A stretch of 64,000 bases of DNA from Peribacillus frigoritolerans (GCA_030562215.1 JAUPFL010000001.1:1724501-1788500), one strand, 5' to 3'. Shown: positions 12,501 to 26,140, counted from the first letter of the stretch. The notes: a model not told the origin generated them from the sequence alone. Translations and numbers: made by a program.

Positions 12501-14296
12501 GATCAGCCAAACTTAAATAAACAAATAATCGCTTATTTCACATCCGAACAACAAGTTGATTACGATCACTTAAAAGCATTTTTAAAAGAGAGATTACCAA
12601 GTTACATGATTCCTTCATTCTTTATGCAAGTGGACAAATTTCCGTTAAATGCAAATGGGAAAATTGATTCAGCGCTTCTTCCGGTACCAGTAACTAGAAG
12701 CAATACATTGGAAGAACCTGAGACGTTCAATGAGAAAGTGCTTCTTCAAATTTTTAAAAGTGTCTTAGGGTTAGATGATATCAGTATCCGAGATAACTTT
12801 TTTGAACTTGGCGGCGATTCCATTCAGAGCATTCAAATATGTTCACTAGCAAGGCAGGAAAGTATAATCATTAGTCCAAAATCAATTTTTGAAAATCAAA
12901 CGGTAGCAGAGCTGGCAGCGATCGCGAAAACCGAAAATAAGGTCATGATCCAACCTATAGCCACTAGGGGGAATGTGGAACTGACCCCCATCCAAGAATG
13001 GTTCTTTGCAGAACACACGACTTCCATCAATCATTGGAACCAGTCTATTGTTTTTAGTAAAGATGCCCGTGTCCAAATGGAGGACATGGAAAAAATTCTA
13101 TCTCAAATCGTGGAACATCATGATGGATTATTAACCCTATTTAAAAACAAGACAATAAATATATCGGGAATATAGACTCCGAACACAAAACATGGGAGTT
13201 AGTCTATAAGGATATACAACATTTAGATGAAGAAACGCGGATGAAAATGAGAGATGAATGGGAAAGCAAGGCTCAAGGTTCATTGGACATCAGTAATGGA
13301 CCGATCATGAAAATGCTTGTTTTAAAAGAACAATCGAACAAGTATCGCTTCTTTTGGGTAATCCATCATTTATTGATTGATGCAGTTTCCTGGAGGATTT
13401 TACTTGAAGATTTCAATACTCTCCATGATCAAGCATTAAACAATCAAACAGGGAAGCTGGCTTATAAAACTTCATCATTCAAAGACTGGTCAAACTTCTT
13501 GAGGAAATACAATGAATCGTTGATGGACCCTGAAACACTCCGTTATTGGGAACAAAAAACAAAAAGTGAAATAACGGATTTTAAAATAGCGGAAGACTTT
13601 ATAGCTAAAGAAGAAAGTACGATGGAGAAATCATTCGGTGAAGAAGAAACTGAATTATTGATCCAGGAATTAACAAGGCAATCTAAAGCGACTGTAGAAG
13701 AAGTATTGTTGTCATTAATCGCAAAGGGTTTGAAACAATCTTTGGATGTGAAGAACTTTTGGATGGAAGTAGAAGGGCATGGCAGGGAAATGGTGGACGA
13801 AACAATCGATGTTACTAGGACCGTTGGCTGGTTTACTGCGATGTATCCAATATTGCTGCAGTCAGATGAGAGGTTTGACGACACTTTAAGAAACACGAAG
13901 AATGCCATAAGGGAAATCCCAAATAAGGGTCTTGATTATGGCGTCATCAAGTATTTACGACCTGGGGTCATTCAGGAGCCGGATATCCTCGTGACTTTCA
14001 ATTACTTAGGAAGATTGGATTCTCAATTTGAATCATCCAATAGCAGGGATTTTGGTGAGTTTGAAAATAAACCAAAACTGCATTTCCTGTCATTTATTCA
14101 GGACGGAAAACTAATCATAAAAATCATTTCAAAATTAGCCGCAGAAAAGATGAACTTAATAATAGAAGCTATAGGTAAAGTCGTCATGGAAATCAAGGGA
14201 ACTGAATTTGACCAAGGTTCTTTAATAGAAAGTGATTTTCCGGATGCGATACTCACTGAGGAAGATTTGTTTCATATATTGAATTCTAATAAATAA
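9580..14296 (+). CDS. NRPS, (carrier-like)-C-A-PCP-E (module 4)
   Basis: Elongation synthetase starting at ATG 9580 behind a GAGGTG site. The first 80 or so codons, after two frame breaks near 9670 and 9705, resemble an acyl or peptidyl carrier fold (EFGIQL, then NIEKLASFL) but lack a recognisable DSL/GGxS serine. Then C3 9850-11170 (FHHIIFDG), A3 11240-12690 (TSGTTGKPKG, YGPTE), PCP 12730-12930 (GGDSI) and epimerase 12970-14290 (HHLLIDA, EGHGRE, VGWFT, NYLGR). The epimerase has DA where the family usually has DG. The A3 pocket reads about DAYVGAAVWK, which I cannot assign. Further breaks lie near 10095-10140 and 13150-13240. The gene stops after the epimerase; the matching C domain starts the next gene. 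Confidence 0.85.
9850..11170 (+). other. NRPS condensation domain C3 after an A-less module
   Basis: Marks the domain joining module 3 (carrier only) to module 4. Core motifs visible: the SHNQDRMYLF start (C1-type), IDRHETLRT (C2-type), FHHIIFDGVS (C3, catalytic second His), YLDYAVWHKEW, GSTVANRG and VGCFVNTLPL. It is of the kind that joins two L-residues, as expected if module 3 has no epimerase. A frame break lies near 10095-10140. Confidence 0.75.
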
Positions 14297-14336
14297 GGTG
14301 ATTACTGGTTTAATTGAATGATTGTAGTCAGCGGGT

Positions 14337-17300
14337 ATGGATGACACGAAGATAATGGAATCGGGAGGCGCAAAATTGGAGAAATCTATTCAGAATATCT
14401 ACTCATTAACTCCGCTTCAAGAAGGAATCCTTTATGAACTGGAAATGAACAATACAGCTGAGAACCTTTACATTTCTCAAATGCGAATCAGGATAACAGG
14501 CGCTCTTGAAGTGAATGCATTGTTCGAGGCGTGGAGTCAGGTTGTAGAACGTCATGAAGCATTAAGAATGAAGGTCATCTCTAAAAATATTGAAAATAAT
14601 GTTCAGGTTGTATTCAATACAATGGATTATCAACCGGAAATGATCGATATGACAGAGTTGAGTGATCATGAACAATTAAAGGAAATTCAGAGAGTGACTT
14701 CCGAATCTCAGGAGATGGATGTGAATAACTCCAATTTGATGAAACTCCAGTTAGTGAAAATTGAAGAAAATCAGTTTATCTTGATTTGGACTCATCACCA
14801 TATAATTTTGGATGGCTGGAGCACCAGCATAGTCATCGATGAACTCTTTGTTATTTACGGCCGAATTGTGGGAAAAGACTCCAAAGGACTTATTGAAAAG
14901 CCAAAGCAATATGGAGATTTTATCCGGTATATGAATAAAACAGATGAGGAAGATTTAAATCGTTTTTGGAAAGAGCTTGCAAAGGATATTGAGCAGCCGA
15001 CGATCACATTTCCCGTCATGAAACATGTGAAGGAAAACCAACAGGAAAATGATCTCTTTTGGGAGCTGGATAAAACACAAAGTAAGCTTTTAAGAGAATT
15101 TGCCGCTAGAAACCATGTAACGCTTAATGTATTACTGCAGTTAATTTGGTCAATCCTCCTAAAGGAAATGTCCAATCAAAATCGAATAGTCTTTGGAATC
15201 GTCAGCTCTGGCAGATCGAATAACTTATTCAAATCAGAAGAAATTGTTGGGATGCTCATTAATACGATTCCTATGATAGCTGAAATAAGCGATACAGACA
15301 GCGTTACCGATTTACTGAAACGATTCCAGGAAACATTAAACAATATGCTGGACTACTCCCAAATTTCTTTGGTGGATATCAAAAGGCATACGAAATTAAA
15401 GAAGGACGATCCGATTTTCCAAACTTTATTTGTTTATGAAAATTATCCGGAGGCGAAAGATGAAGGCATTAGCATTAACTGGGAGGTCGAAGGCGGAAAA
15501 GAGTCACATAGCTTTCCGTTATCGTTACAAGCCCAGGATAATAAAGAAACGGTTAAATGCAAATTGTATTTTAATACCTGCTTCTTACAGCGTTCGCTAG
15601 TAAATGATATCCAATCAGCCTTCATGCAGATTGCCCATCAAATTACTAAAGTTCAGCAAATTGATGAAATATCTATGGATATTGATTTTTCAAAACTTAA
15701 AAAATAATGTGAGTAAAGACGATCAAGCAACGGATAGCCATTCGATCACATCCACACCAGTTAATCAAGGACTTAAAGAAATATGGCAAGAGTTTTTCTT
15801 GAACAGCGATATTAATGAGGATTCTGATTTCTTTCAATTGGGCGGGCATTCGATAACGGCCATGAAAATGGTGTCTAAAATAAATAAAAGACTTGATGCG
15901 AATATGAAATTAGCTGATTTGTTTGAAAATCCTACATTGAAAATGCTAAATCATAAGATCTTTCAGGAAATGAGTACACCTCCGAGAAATGAAACGCAGG
16001 TAGTTTCATCTTTCGTGGAAAAGACATTTTTGGAAGTCTTATCAACAAGTCAAATCGATAAAGATGCCGATTTTTTTGAAATGGGCGGACACTCGATTTT
16101 AGCCATGAAGTTATTGACAAAATTAAACAAAGAATATAATCAAATTCTAACTTTGAAAAATATTTTTCAAAATTCTACAATCGATTCGTTGACGGCCTTC
16201 ATCATTAATGAAATTTCAGATCATGACATTGAGCACATAGAAGTGCAACAAAAAGATCATGTTTTATCCAGTAACCAAGAGGCTTTATGGTTCAACGAAA
16301 AACTCAATGGTAAGACAGCCAATTATAATATCCCTCAAAAATATAAAATTACTGGAACAGTGGATACTTCGATGCTGGAAAAAGCTATCAATCATGTCAT
16401 TGATAGACATGAGATTTTGAGGACGACCGTCCGTGAAAAAGCTGGTAAAGGCTATCAGGAAATCAGGGAAGATGTATACATTAAAATAAATGAAATCGAT
16501 CTCTCTGCGTTAAAGCCTGAACAGCAAACGACTCGTATGCTGCAAATTGAAGATGATGTCCAATCGGAAATCTTTGAAATTGAAAAAGGTCCTCTCATGA
16601 CAGTGAAACTTGTTAAATTGAGTGAAAAAGATTTTGTTTTATTTGTGAATCTCCACCATTTCGTTTTTGACGGATGGTCAGTGAGTATATTTTTAGATGA
16701 ATGGTTATCTTTTTATGACAGTGAAGTGAATGAAAAGGAACTTATCCTTGGAAATGACTTTAAACAATATAAGGATTTTGCATTAGAGCAGAAAAACTGG
16801 TTGGAAAATAACATTAAAGAAGAATCACTATTTTGGGAAACAAACTTATCTGGGGAATTACCTAAATTGGAGCTTCCTTTAGATACGATGCGTTCAAAAG
16901 AAAATCGCAACGATGGCAGTAGTTTTATAGTGGAACTAACAAGGGAAGAGCTCCAGGGTTTAAAGCGGATGTCCCTGGAAAAAAACTCGACATTATTCAT
17001 GACACTGCTAACGATGTACCAGTCTTTTCTAGCAAAATATACAGGTCAAAATGATATCATCGTTGGAAGTCCTTTGGCGAATAGAATGATTGAAGGGACA
17101 GAAAAATCGATAGGTTATTTTGTCAATACACTTCCCTTTAGATTAAAGCTGGGACATGAGGAAACATTTGAAGAGATTCTTCAAAGAAATACAGACCATA
17201 TCATCGACATCTATGATCATCAGCAAATGACATTGGAGAAAATCGTTGAAGTCATTAACCCTGAAAGAAATTTAGCAAGCACTTCTTTATTTCAAACCGT

Positions 17301-20300
17301 CTTCATTTTACAAAATAATGCCAAAGCTGCATTGGAAAGTGAATACATAAAGATAACGCCTGAAGTAATAAAATCAAAGGCAGCAAAATTCGATTTGAGT
17401 TTAGCTGCTGAAGAATATGAAGATAAGCTATTATTCGCCTTGAGTATAATTCAGGGATCTTCAATGAACAAACCATTCAATCGTTAGCTGAGAATTTCCT
17501 GGAGTGGATCAAGAAAATTACTTATCAGCCTGAACAATCCATTGACAAGGTATCTGTCGTGAGTAAGAAGCAGGAGAAAGTATTATTGGAAGAATGGCAG
17601 GGGAAACCATTTGCTTTGAGGGGATCAATGACACAATCCCAGAAGCCTTCCATAAAATTGTTGAACGATTTCCCGATAAGATAGCCATTGTTGATGGTCC
17701 TGGAACCATTACATATCGCGAATTGAATGATAAGAGCAATCGACTTTCACACTATTTACTAAGCAAAGGGATTTCTAAAGAAGAAAGAATCGGAATTTAT
17801 GTGAATCGATCAATTGATATGGTGACAGGGATGTTGGCAGTAATTAAAGCAGGTGCTGCGTATGTCCCATTGGATCCTCATTATCCTAATGAACGATTAA
17901 GCTACATGGTTGAAGATTCGTCCATTTCCTATTGCTTGAGTCACAAAGAACTCGGAAAGAATGGTTTGATTGACTCATCCAAAATAATATATTTTGAAGA
18001 TATTGAAAAAGAATCGGATTTGTTAATGAAAGAGAATCTTCACATTGCGGATCAGCGAGACTTAGCATATGTCATTTATACCTCTGGAACGACAGGCAGG
18101 CCCAAAGGAGTCATGTTGGAACATAGAGGAATCATTAACTTAGTTTATAACCAAAATAAAATGATGTGTTTAGATACATCAGCTAAAGTGCTGCAATTCG
18201 CTACGTTTAATTTTGATTCATCCGTCATAGAGATTTTCAGCACACTATTGTTCGGTGGCGAGCTGCATATAAGCGTAGATAAAGAAAATCAATTTGACAT
18301 GAGTAAACTTGTTGAACAAATTAAGCACGAAGGAATTTCTCATATCATTTTACCGCCTGCTGTGTTGAAGGAACTGCCAATCAATGAATTGAGCACTATT
18401 AAAGTGTTGGGATCCGCAGGTTCTGAATGTCCAGTTGAGCTCGTTTCAAAGTTTAAGCATATATCGTTTTTCAATGGCTACGGGCCTACTGAATATTCGG
18501 TGTGTACAAGTTTTAAAATGTTTCCCCGAATGAGGATGTTACAGATGAATTCGTTGTTTCAATTGGGAAGCCTCTGACTAACACGGTTGCACTTGTGCTG
18601 GATAAAAACCGGAAACTAGTTCCGGCAGGAACGGTTGGTGAACTTTATGTCGGAGGAATGGGGTTAGCAAGGGGATATCTGAATAATGAGAGTCTGACAA
18701 ATGAAAGATTCATATCCAATCCATTCAACCCTAGCGAAAAAGTTTACAGAACTGGGGATTTAGTAAAGCATAACAAAGCTGGGGAATTAGTTTATATAGG
18801 CAGAGCGGACGATCAAGTGAAAATAAGGGGATACCGTGTGGAACTATCTGAGGTTAATGTTTCATTACGAAAAATAGCAGAAATCAAAGATAGTTATGTA
18901 ACGGTAATGGAAGATGGATTTGAGAATAAAAGGCTAATTGCTTATTATACGGTGAATGATGAGGTTTCGGTGGATTCAATCAGAAGAAGACTGAAAGAAA
19001 CACTGCCTGCGTTCATGATTCCTGCTCATTTTATGCAACTGGATAAATTCCCTTTGACGCCGAATGGAAAAGTTGACCGGAAATCCCTGCCGAAATGGAC
19101 TGAACAGTTGGATGAGAGGAAAGAAAAAGTGCTGGATGTGCAAGAATTGTCCAAAACTGAAACAGAGCTTCTGAAAATATGGAGAAATGTTTTAAACGAT
19201 CCAACTATAGGACCGGAAGATAACTTTTTGAATGTGGCGGTGATTCAATCATCAGTATACAAATATGCTCTGCTGCAAAAGAAAAAGATTTATTTATAAC
19301 GCCTAAAGATTTATTTGAATATCAAACGGTACGTGAGCTAGGGAATATTGTAAATGAGCTTGAGCAAAAACAAGTGGTTCAAGAAAAAATATCAGGTTAT
19401 ATACCGTTGACGCCTATTCAATCTTGGTTTTTTAATGAAAATCATGAGAATATCCATCATTGGAATCAGTCAGTCGTTTTGATGAAGGATAATGCGTTGG
19501 AGACTGAACAATATAAAAAATCATCATGAAATTAATTGATCAGCACGACATATTAAGGACGTTATTTATAAAACATGGTGATTCATATATTGGCAATATT
19601 TCAAATGCTGATACGGCATGCGGTTTTTATGAGTATCATGTTTCAAGTTTTTCAGATGAAAATAGTCTGAAAGTAATTAAGGAGCTAGAAGAAAACGCCC
19701 AACAAAGTTTAAACATACACAATGGCCCCCTGATGAAGTTCCTTCTATTTAGGGATCAAAGGGAGGTAAGGATTTTTTGGGTGATTCATCATCTTGTGGT
19801 TGATGGTGTTTCATGGAGGATACTTCTTGATCATTTCGAAAGGTGCTATCAACAGATAAAGAATGAACAAGAACCTTCACTGCCTTTAAAAACGACTTCT
19901 TATAAACAATGGTCCGAGAAACTGAACGAATACCGGAACACTGACCTACCGGACGATGCCGTTCAATATTGGGAAAAGGAAATGAATATTCCGGTTTCTC
20001 CGCTGACGGAAAGCTTAGGAGAAACATGTGATTTTGAAAACATGTACAAAATACAAATGGATGAGGACCAAACACAAAACCTTATTAAAAACACTTTAAG
20101 AAAACATAAAACGACGATTGATGAAGTTTTATTATCCGTTATCGCCCATGCGTTTTCCAATATAATGGGAATCGATGAGTTTTGGCTCGATTTAGAAGGA
20201 CATGGCAGAGAGGATATTGAAGATGATATTGATCTATCAAGGACGGTAGGGTGGTTCACCTCCATTTATCCAGTTAGGATTAAAGGAATGGCGTCTTTGG

Positions 20301-22056
20301 GCTCAACCTTGAGAAATACAAAAACATATTAAGAAGTGTGCCAAATAAAGGGTTCGACTTTGGAATCCTAAAGTATATTTCCACCCGGAATCATAACTAT
20401 CCAGATAGCCTTGTGAGTTACAACTATCTTGGACAGTTCAATAACACTGGTGATATGGAAAAAACCAATAGCAGCAATATCGATTTGAACTATAAGTTTC
20501 CATATAAACTCAACTTTGTCGCCAGCATCGTAAATAATAGACTCATGCTGAATATTATTGGCGATAGCAACAATGAAAACTACCAAATGATATGTAAAGA
20601 AGTTGAAGTACACTTAAACAAAATTTTAAGTGGAAGTGCAGATTTGAATGAAGCTATTGTCGAAACGGATTTTGAAGCTGAGAAAATAGTCGATGGAAGT
20701 ACGATCACCCATTTCATTAATAAGTTTAATAACATTGAAGAGATTTACCCAGTGACATCACTTCAAGAAGGGATGTTATTCCATAGTGAAGTAACTCAAA
20801 GTCCTGAATATATTTCACAGCTATCGATTGATTTAATAGGTGATCTGGACTTTGTTAAATTGGAAGAAGCTTGGAATGAAACCTGTAGAAAATACGACGT
20901 TCTTAGATCTGTTTTCAGGCGCAATCAAATGGGTGACCGTTATCAAATCATACTAAATGACATTTATTATGTGTTTAATCATGTGGATCTAACGATGTTT
21001 AGTGAAGACGAGAGAGCATCCAAGATAGAAAATCTTATAGAGCATAGCAAAAATAGACAAACGGATTTAGAGAATGGTCCGCTCATGAACATCACCTTGA
21101 TCAAGCTATCGGATCATCGCTATAAATTCATATGGACACATCATCATGCTCTAATTGATGGCTGGAGCCTGCAAATCGTCATTAATCATTTTTTGGATAA
21201 TTATCGAAGTCCATCCAATATGGCAAAAGACAGTGATGAACACAAGATTGCTTATAAACAAGTCATGAATCATGTCCGGAATATTAATAAACAGGATGAA
21301 GCAGCTTTTTGGAATGAAGAATTGAAGGATTTTGAACAAGTAAAAGCACTAGTAGGTAAGAAAACGGATAAGGAAGCTGTTACATCGGATAAAGTTATTG
21401 AATATAGTTTACCTGAAGAGCTAACCGAAAGATTAATAGAATTATCCAAGCGGCATAGAAAGACGATCAATACAGTCGTTCAAGGAGTCTGGGGCATCGT
21501 CCTGTCCTGCCTCAGTGAAAGTGACTCAGTATGCTATGGAGTGACAAGCTCAGGAAGGAACCTCAGCATTCCGCATATTGAATCAGCTGTAGGCTTATTG
21601 ATCAATACTCTGCCATTCTCGTTAAAAATCGATTGGGATGATGATTTACAATCCTACCTTACTGCTATTCAAAACAAACAATTACAAATGAGAGAGTATG
21701 AGTTCAGTTCACTTACGGATATAAAGCGATACGCCAAAATTCCATGGGATAAAGAATTGTTCCAACATATATTTGTATTCGAAAATTATCCGAGCACAGA
21801 ACTGGCAGAGGATTCGCGAATCATGATCGAAAATTCAGTTGGAAGCGAATCGACCAATTTTGACCTTACGTTCTCTGCGGCTGTAGTGCAATCCAAGCTG
21901 CATTATAAAATCATTTATAAAGACAGTAAATTCGCCGAAAATGAAATTTTAAGTTTTATGGATTCCATGCAAGAAATATTCTTAAAACTAATAGAAGATG
22001 AAACGCTTCTATATATTGGTGAATTAATAAATCACTTGAAAGTTGGGGCCCGATGA
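14337..22056 (+). CDS. NRPS, C-PCP-PCP-C-A-PCP-E-C (modules 5, 6 and C domain of 7)
   Basis: Domains by base position: C4 14390-15680 (HHHIILDG), two tandem carriers at 15750-15970 and 16000-16230 (both GGHSI), C5 16260-17560 (LHHFVFDG), A4 17620-19100 (TSGTTGRPKG, YGPTE), PCP 19140-19360 (read across a break), epimerase 19390-20690 (HHLVVDG, EGHGRE), C6 20730-22050 (HHHALIDG). Module 5 therefore has no A domain but two carriers. The A4 pocket reads about DSIIGAGVCK, not assignable by me. A GGGAGG site at 14363 favours a TTG start at 14376, just before the C-domain core, over ATG 14337. Breaks lie near 15700, 17480, 18545, 19235, 19510 and 20330. The stop at 15707 could instead be a natural gene end, but no ribosome site precedes the carrier pair. 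The last codons overlap the next start (ATGA). Confidence 0.85.
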
Positions 22057-24952
22057 TAAGTAAATCGATGACGACGAATAAATTGATATCAATAACTGAA
22101 GCTTTTAAAAAAATCGTGGAAGATAATCAATCAAATGCGGCACTTTGTGAAAATGAACGTCAAATTACTTATAAAGAATTGGACATTCTTTCAGATAATC
22201 TTGCCAAAAGGATCATTGATTTGGGGATTCAAGAAGAAACAATGATCGGTATTCCAAGCAAAAGGTCCATTGAACTGATCATAGGGATGCTTGCCATAAT
22301 TAAATCAGGCTGTTGCTATGTTCCAATTGACGAAAAGTACCCATTAAAAAGATTGGAATATATGCTTGCAGATACGGATATGAAGTTCTTCTTATCGTTT
22401 AATGGTCAAGAAGGGAAGCTCAGTGAATTGGATATCGAACCAATTCCATTTGAGATGAATGAACTAAGCAGGGACGGGCATATTCCCGTGAACCGTTCTT
22501 CGGAGAATGGTCTCGCATATGTCATCTATACATCAGGAACGACCGGGGAGCCAAAAGGTGTAATGATAGAGAATAAGAGTGTAGTCAATTTAGTACTGAA
22601 CTCTGAAATTCTTGAAATAAACGAAAATAATAGAGTGGCTCAATTTTCCAACCCATGCTTCGACGCCGCAACTTTTGAGATATGGGGAGCTTTATTGAAT
22701 GGAGCAACTTTATTCTTGATGCCGAATGAGTTCACTTCTTTTGATGATTGGAAAGAAGCGATATCCATTGGAAAGGTGGATGTAGCTTTTTTTACGACAG
22801 GTCTTTTCAATGCAATGGTAGATGAGGATCCATTAATTTTTGAAGGATTAAAGAAAATTGTGGTTGGCGGAGATAAAATTTCGGTTTCCCATGTGAAGAG
22901 ATTGAAGCAAACAATCGGTCATTTTTCCTTGATTAATGGGTATGGGCCAACTGAATGCACGACTTTTGCCATTTGTCATGAGGTCGAAGACAAAGATGCA
23001 GATGTTATTCCCATTGGAAAGCCATTGAGCAATGTAGAAATCAGGATTCTATCTGAAGAACAAGTCGAGGTAGCAGATGGGGAAATAGGCGAAATCTACA
23101 TTGGCGGTCAAGGGGTCATGAGAGGCTATTTAAATCAGCCGCAATTAACCGGACAAGCGTTGATCATGGATGATTTGAATCAGACCAAGTGGTATAAAAC
23201 AGGTGATCATGGCATCCGGTTACATAATGGTGAGATCCTGTACAAAGGCCGAAAAGACAGTCAAGTGAAAATTCGCGGTTTTAGAATTGAACTGAATGAA
23301 ATTCAAGACAAGCTTGATAAATACATGAAGGTTGAAAGTTCAGTAGTTGCTGTTAAAAACATCAATGATGAAAAATATGTTATCGCTTATTACAAACATA
23401 AAGATGAAAAAGCCGAAAACGCTGAAAAGGATATTAAAGATTATCTGAACAATGAATTGCCGAATTATATGATTCCCCACTTTTTTGTCAGAGTGGATGA
23501 TTTCCGCTTAATGCCAACGGTAAAGTGGATAAAGAGAAATTATTGGAAATGGATATCATGTCAAATAAAACTTCCTTAGCCAATCAAGAAACTGGAAAGA
23601 AAAAAGAAGTATTGGAGATTTGGAGAGATGTATTAGGAAATCAAAGTCTAGGATTGGACGACAACTTCTTTGAAAATGGAGGCCATTCCATTTTAGCTAC
23701 AAAACTGGTCTATGTAATGAAGGAAACTGTACTTCCTGAAGCCACTTTACAAATCTTATTGGAAAATAATACAGTGAATAAATTTGTTGAGGCACTTGAA
23801 GTCGATTATTCTTGCAGCATGGAAGCAGTGATGGAGAAGGATTCCATGCTCGATCAAGAGTTGATGGGGAAAATAAGGGAAATATCCGCTAAACCAGTTC
23901 AAATTGAAAAAAATATGATGATTACAGGTGGAACAGGTTTTTTAGAGCACATCTATTAAACAAATTGTTACTGGAATTGGAAGATGTCAAAATCTATTGT
24001 TTGGTTAGGTTTCCTTCAAGAAATAGGCTGAAAGATACATTAATGAAATATGGTCTTTGGCAGGATGAATTCGTAAGTCGAATCGTTGTAATTGAAGGGG
24101 ATCTTAGTAAACATCAATTCGGTCTGGATGATATGACATATGAGAAATTAAGCAATGATGTTTCTCATGTGTATCATGCCGGTGCAGAAACGAATTTCTT
24201 CGAGCCGTATAGCAAATCAAAAATATCGAATGTGGATGGTGTAGTGGAAGTCATTAAGTTTGCTTCATCATACAATCGGAAAAACATTTATTATGCATCA
24301 ACGCTTTCTGTCTTGACCGGAGAAAGGAAATGGGACGAGGAAGACGAATTGGTTTACTCCCCGATTTAATGATCGGGTACAGCCAGTCCAAATGGGTTGC
24401 CGAGAAACTGCTACTTCAAGCAAGGGAACTTGGACTTACAATCGATATTTTCCGATTAGGCAGGATTTCATCTAATTCAAACGGGGTTTGGAATGAGAAG
24501 GATATGTTGTACAAGGTTTTCGAATCATTTATTGAACAAAGGATATTGCCATTTAAAGAGGAAATTCATTTTGAATTGATGCCAGTCGATTTTGTAAGTG
24601 AGTTTATTTACAAAATATCAAGATTAAAAGAGAATCAGAAGCTCGGGATCTATCATATGTTCAATGATCAGAGAGTTTCAAGTGAATTCGTGACCTCCTT
24701 CTTCGAAAAAATGAAATACCTTACTCCAATATGGATTTGGAAGAATGGTTACAATCTTTAAAAGAAAAGACACAATCTAACGAGATTCATTCATTAAGTG
24801 CTTTGTCCCAGTTAATAGATGAATCAACCAAATTAAAAGAGTCGGAAATCCTGCAATCAAAAACCAAGAAGGACATGGAAAGGCTATCAATGAAAATGCC
24901 GGAAATTGATTCAAGGTATGTTGAAAACTTTATGAAGTACATGTTGAAATAA
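22053..24952 (+). CDS. NRPS termination protein, A-PCP-reductase (module 7)
   Basis: Last module of the line. A5 spans 22080-23540 (TSGTTGEPKG, YGPTE), PCP 23600-23790 (GGHSI), and a thioester reductase about 23890-24940. The reductase shows an NAD(P)-binding TGGTGF motif, YHAGAETN, and the catalytic YSQSK pair of extended short-chain dehydrogenases. Such domains release the peptide as an aldehyde or, after a second hydride transfer, an alcohol, replacing the usual thioesterase. The A5 pocket reads about DAFFVGGTFK, close to valine codes. The start overlaps the previous stop by 4 nt, so the C domain for this module comes from the preceding protein. Frame breaks near 23515, 23945, 24365 and 24750 split it. 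Confidence 0.88.
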
Positions 24953-24972
24953 TTGGTCGTAAGAGAAGGGGG

Positions 24973-25704
24973 ATGAAAGGACTGAAAAAAACACTTTTTT
25001 GTTTCCCTTATGCTGGGGGAAGTGCATCTTTTTATAGAGAATGGAAATTTGATGATGATGTGATAGAGGTAGTCCCGCTGGAATACCCTGGACATGGCAG
25101 TAAATATGGTGAACCATTATGTGATCATATGACGGATTTGACGGATATATTATTGAAAGAAATGGAAACGAAACATCGAATGAATTCACTGGAAAACATC
25201 TCTTTGTTTGGACATAGCATGGGTGCGATCGTAGCCTATGAAATTGCGGCAAAATTAGAAGAGAGAGATGGTAATAAAGTTGAACATTTATTCATTTCAA
25301 GTAAGTCGTCTCCAAATTATAAAGTAGATCAAATCGATTGCTCTAATACAAAACAGTTAAAACAATCGCTTGAAAAAATCGGGGGCACAAACAAGGAACT
25401 CCTGGAAACGGAAGATTTCATGAATATATTCCTTCCGATAATCCAGTCGGACTTGAATATATTAGCAAACTACCACCATGAGAAAAAACGCGAGCAAAAG
25501 GTGGGAAACAAAGCCATTTTGCTATTGGGATCGAATGATACCGTGACGAAGGAAAGTATCGAAAGCTGGAATGAATATATTGAACATATTGAAGGATTGC
25601 ATATATTAAAGGGTGATCATTTCTATATAAAGCAAAACCAGGATATCGTTTTAAAAATCATTCAAGAGTATGTACTCAATCGTCGTTGTGAAGTTCTCAT
25701 TTAA
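24973..25704 (+). CDS. Type II thioesterase (editing)
   Basis: A 243-residue alpha/beta hydrolase that removes misprimed or stalled acyl groups from carrier domains and so keeps the assembly line running. Seen directly: the nucleophile elbow GHSMG with serine 82, the family start motif CFPYAGGSASFYREW, and a GDHFYI histidine motif near the C-terminus. An AGAAGGGGG ribosome site precedes ATG 24973, 21 nt after the reductase stop, so it is the last gene of the NRPS operon. The reading frame is intact, unlike its large neighbours. Cyclising type I thioesterases are fused to the last NRPS module; this one is separate, which fits an editing role beside a reductase-ended line. Confidence 0.9.
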   Translation: MKGLKKTLFCFPYAGGSASFYREWKFDDDVIEVVPLEYPGHGSKYGEPLCDHMTDLTDILLKEMETKHRMNSLENISLFGHSMGAIVAYEIAAKLEERDGNKVEHLFISSKSSPNYKVDQIDCSNTKQLKQSLEKIGGTNKELLETEDFMNIFLPIIQSDLNILANYHHEKKREQKVGNKAILLLGSNDTVTKESIESWNEYIEHIEGLHILKGDHFYIKQNQDIVLKIIQEYVLNRRCEVLI

Positions 25705-25819
25705 GATAGCGGCCGGTTTTGTACCAAAGTTTGCTCCGCCAATTAGTTTCAGAAGTCAAAATTTAATGTAAGTTTGGCATATCCGCTTGATAAGCATGAA
25801 ACCCAATCTTCATCTAAAA

Positions 25820-25892
25820 AAAGGACTGATTTATTCAGTCCTTTCAAAACAGTAGATAAACTCAATGAAAATCGAGTTTATCTACTGTTTTT
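25820..25892 (+). terminator. Double hairpin terminator after the NRPS operon
   Basis: Two consecutive hairpins: a 10-bp stem at 25820-25829/25835-25844 and an 18-bp stem at 25846-25863/25874-25891, the second followed by a T-rich tail. They lie about 115 nt after the thioesterase stop. The second could also work on the minus strand. Confidence 0.85.
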
Positions 25893-26140
25893 TATTGGCT
25901 TTTAGATTTTGGATGTAGATTGAAGTAGGTCCGCCCTCGGCTAGCCAGTTATTCGGCATGAGTATCGCTAATTTATTCAATCAATGAGAGTTCAACATTA
26001 TAAAAAAGTAAAAAACATGAAGGATAACCAATTCTACTTCACGGTTCGGGGTGAGACCAATCGAACCTCCTTTAAATATGGAAATGGAAATTGAGATGCC
26101 GTTCCGTGTGTTTTAAAGTCCACAAATCGGCGCAAATCGA
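25893..26140. other. Intergenic DNA with a possible gene tail
   Basis: On the minus strand about 30 codons ending near 25890 read like a protein tail (PNNWLAEGG), but no upstream frame supports a gene. This may be the eroded end of an older minus-strand gene that used the hairpin at 25846. Nothing else is evident. Confidence 0.3.
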
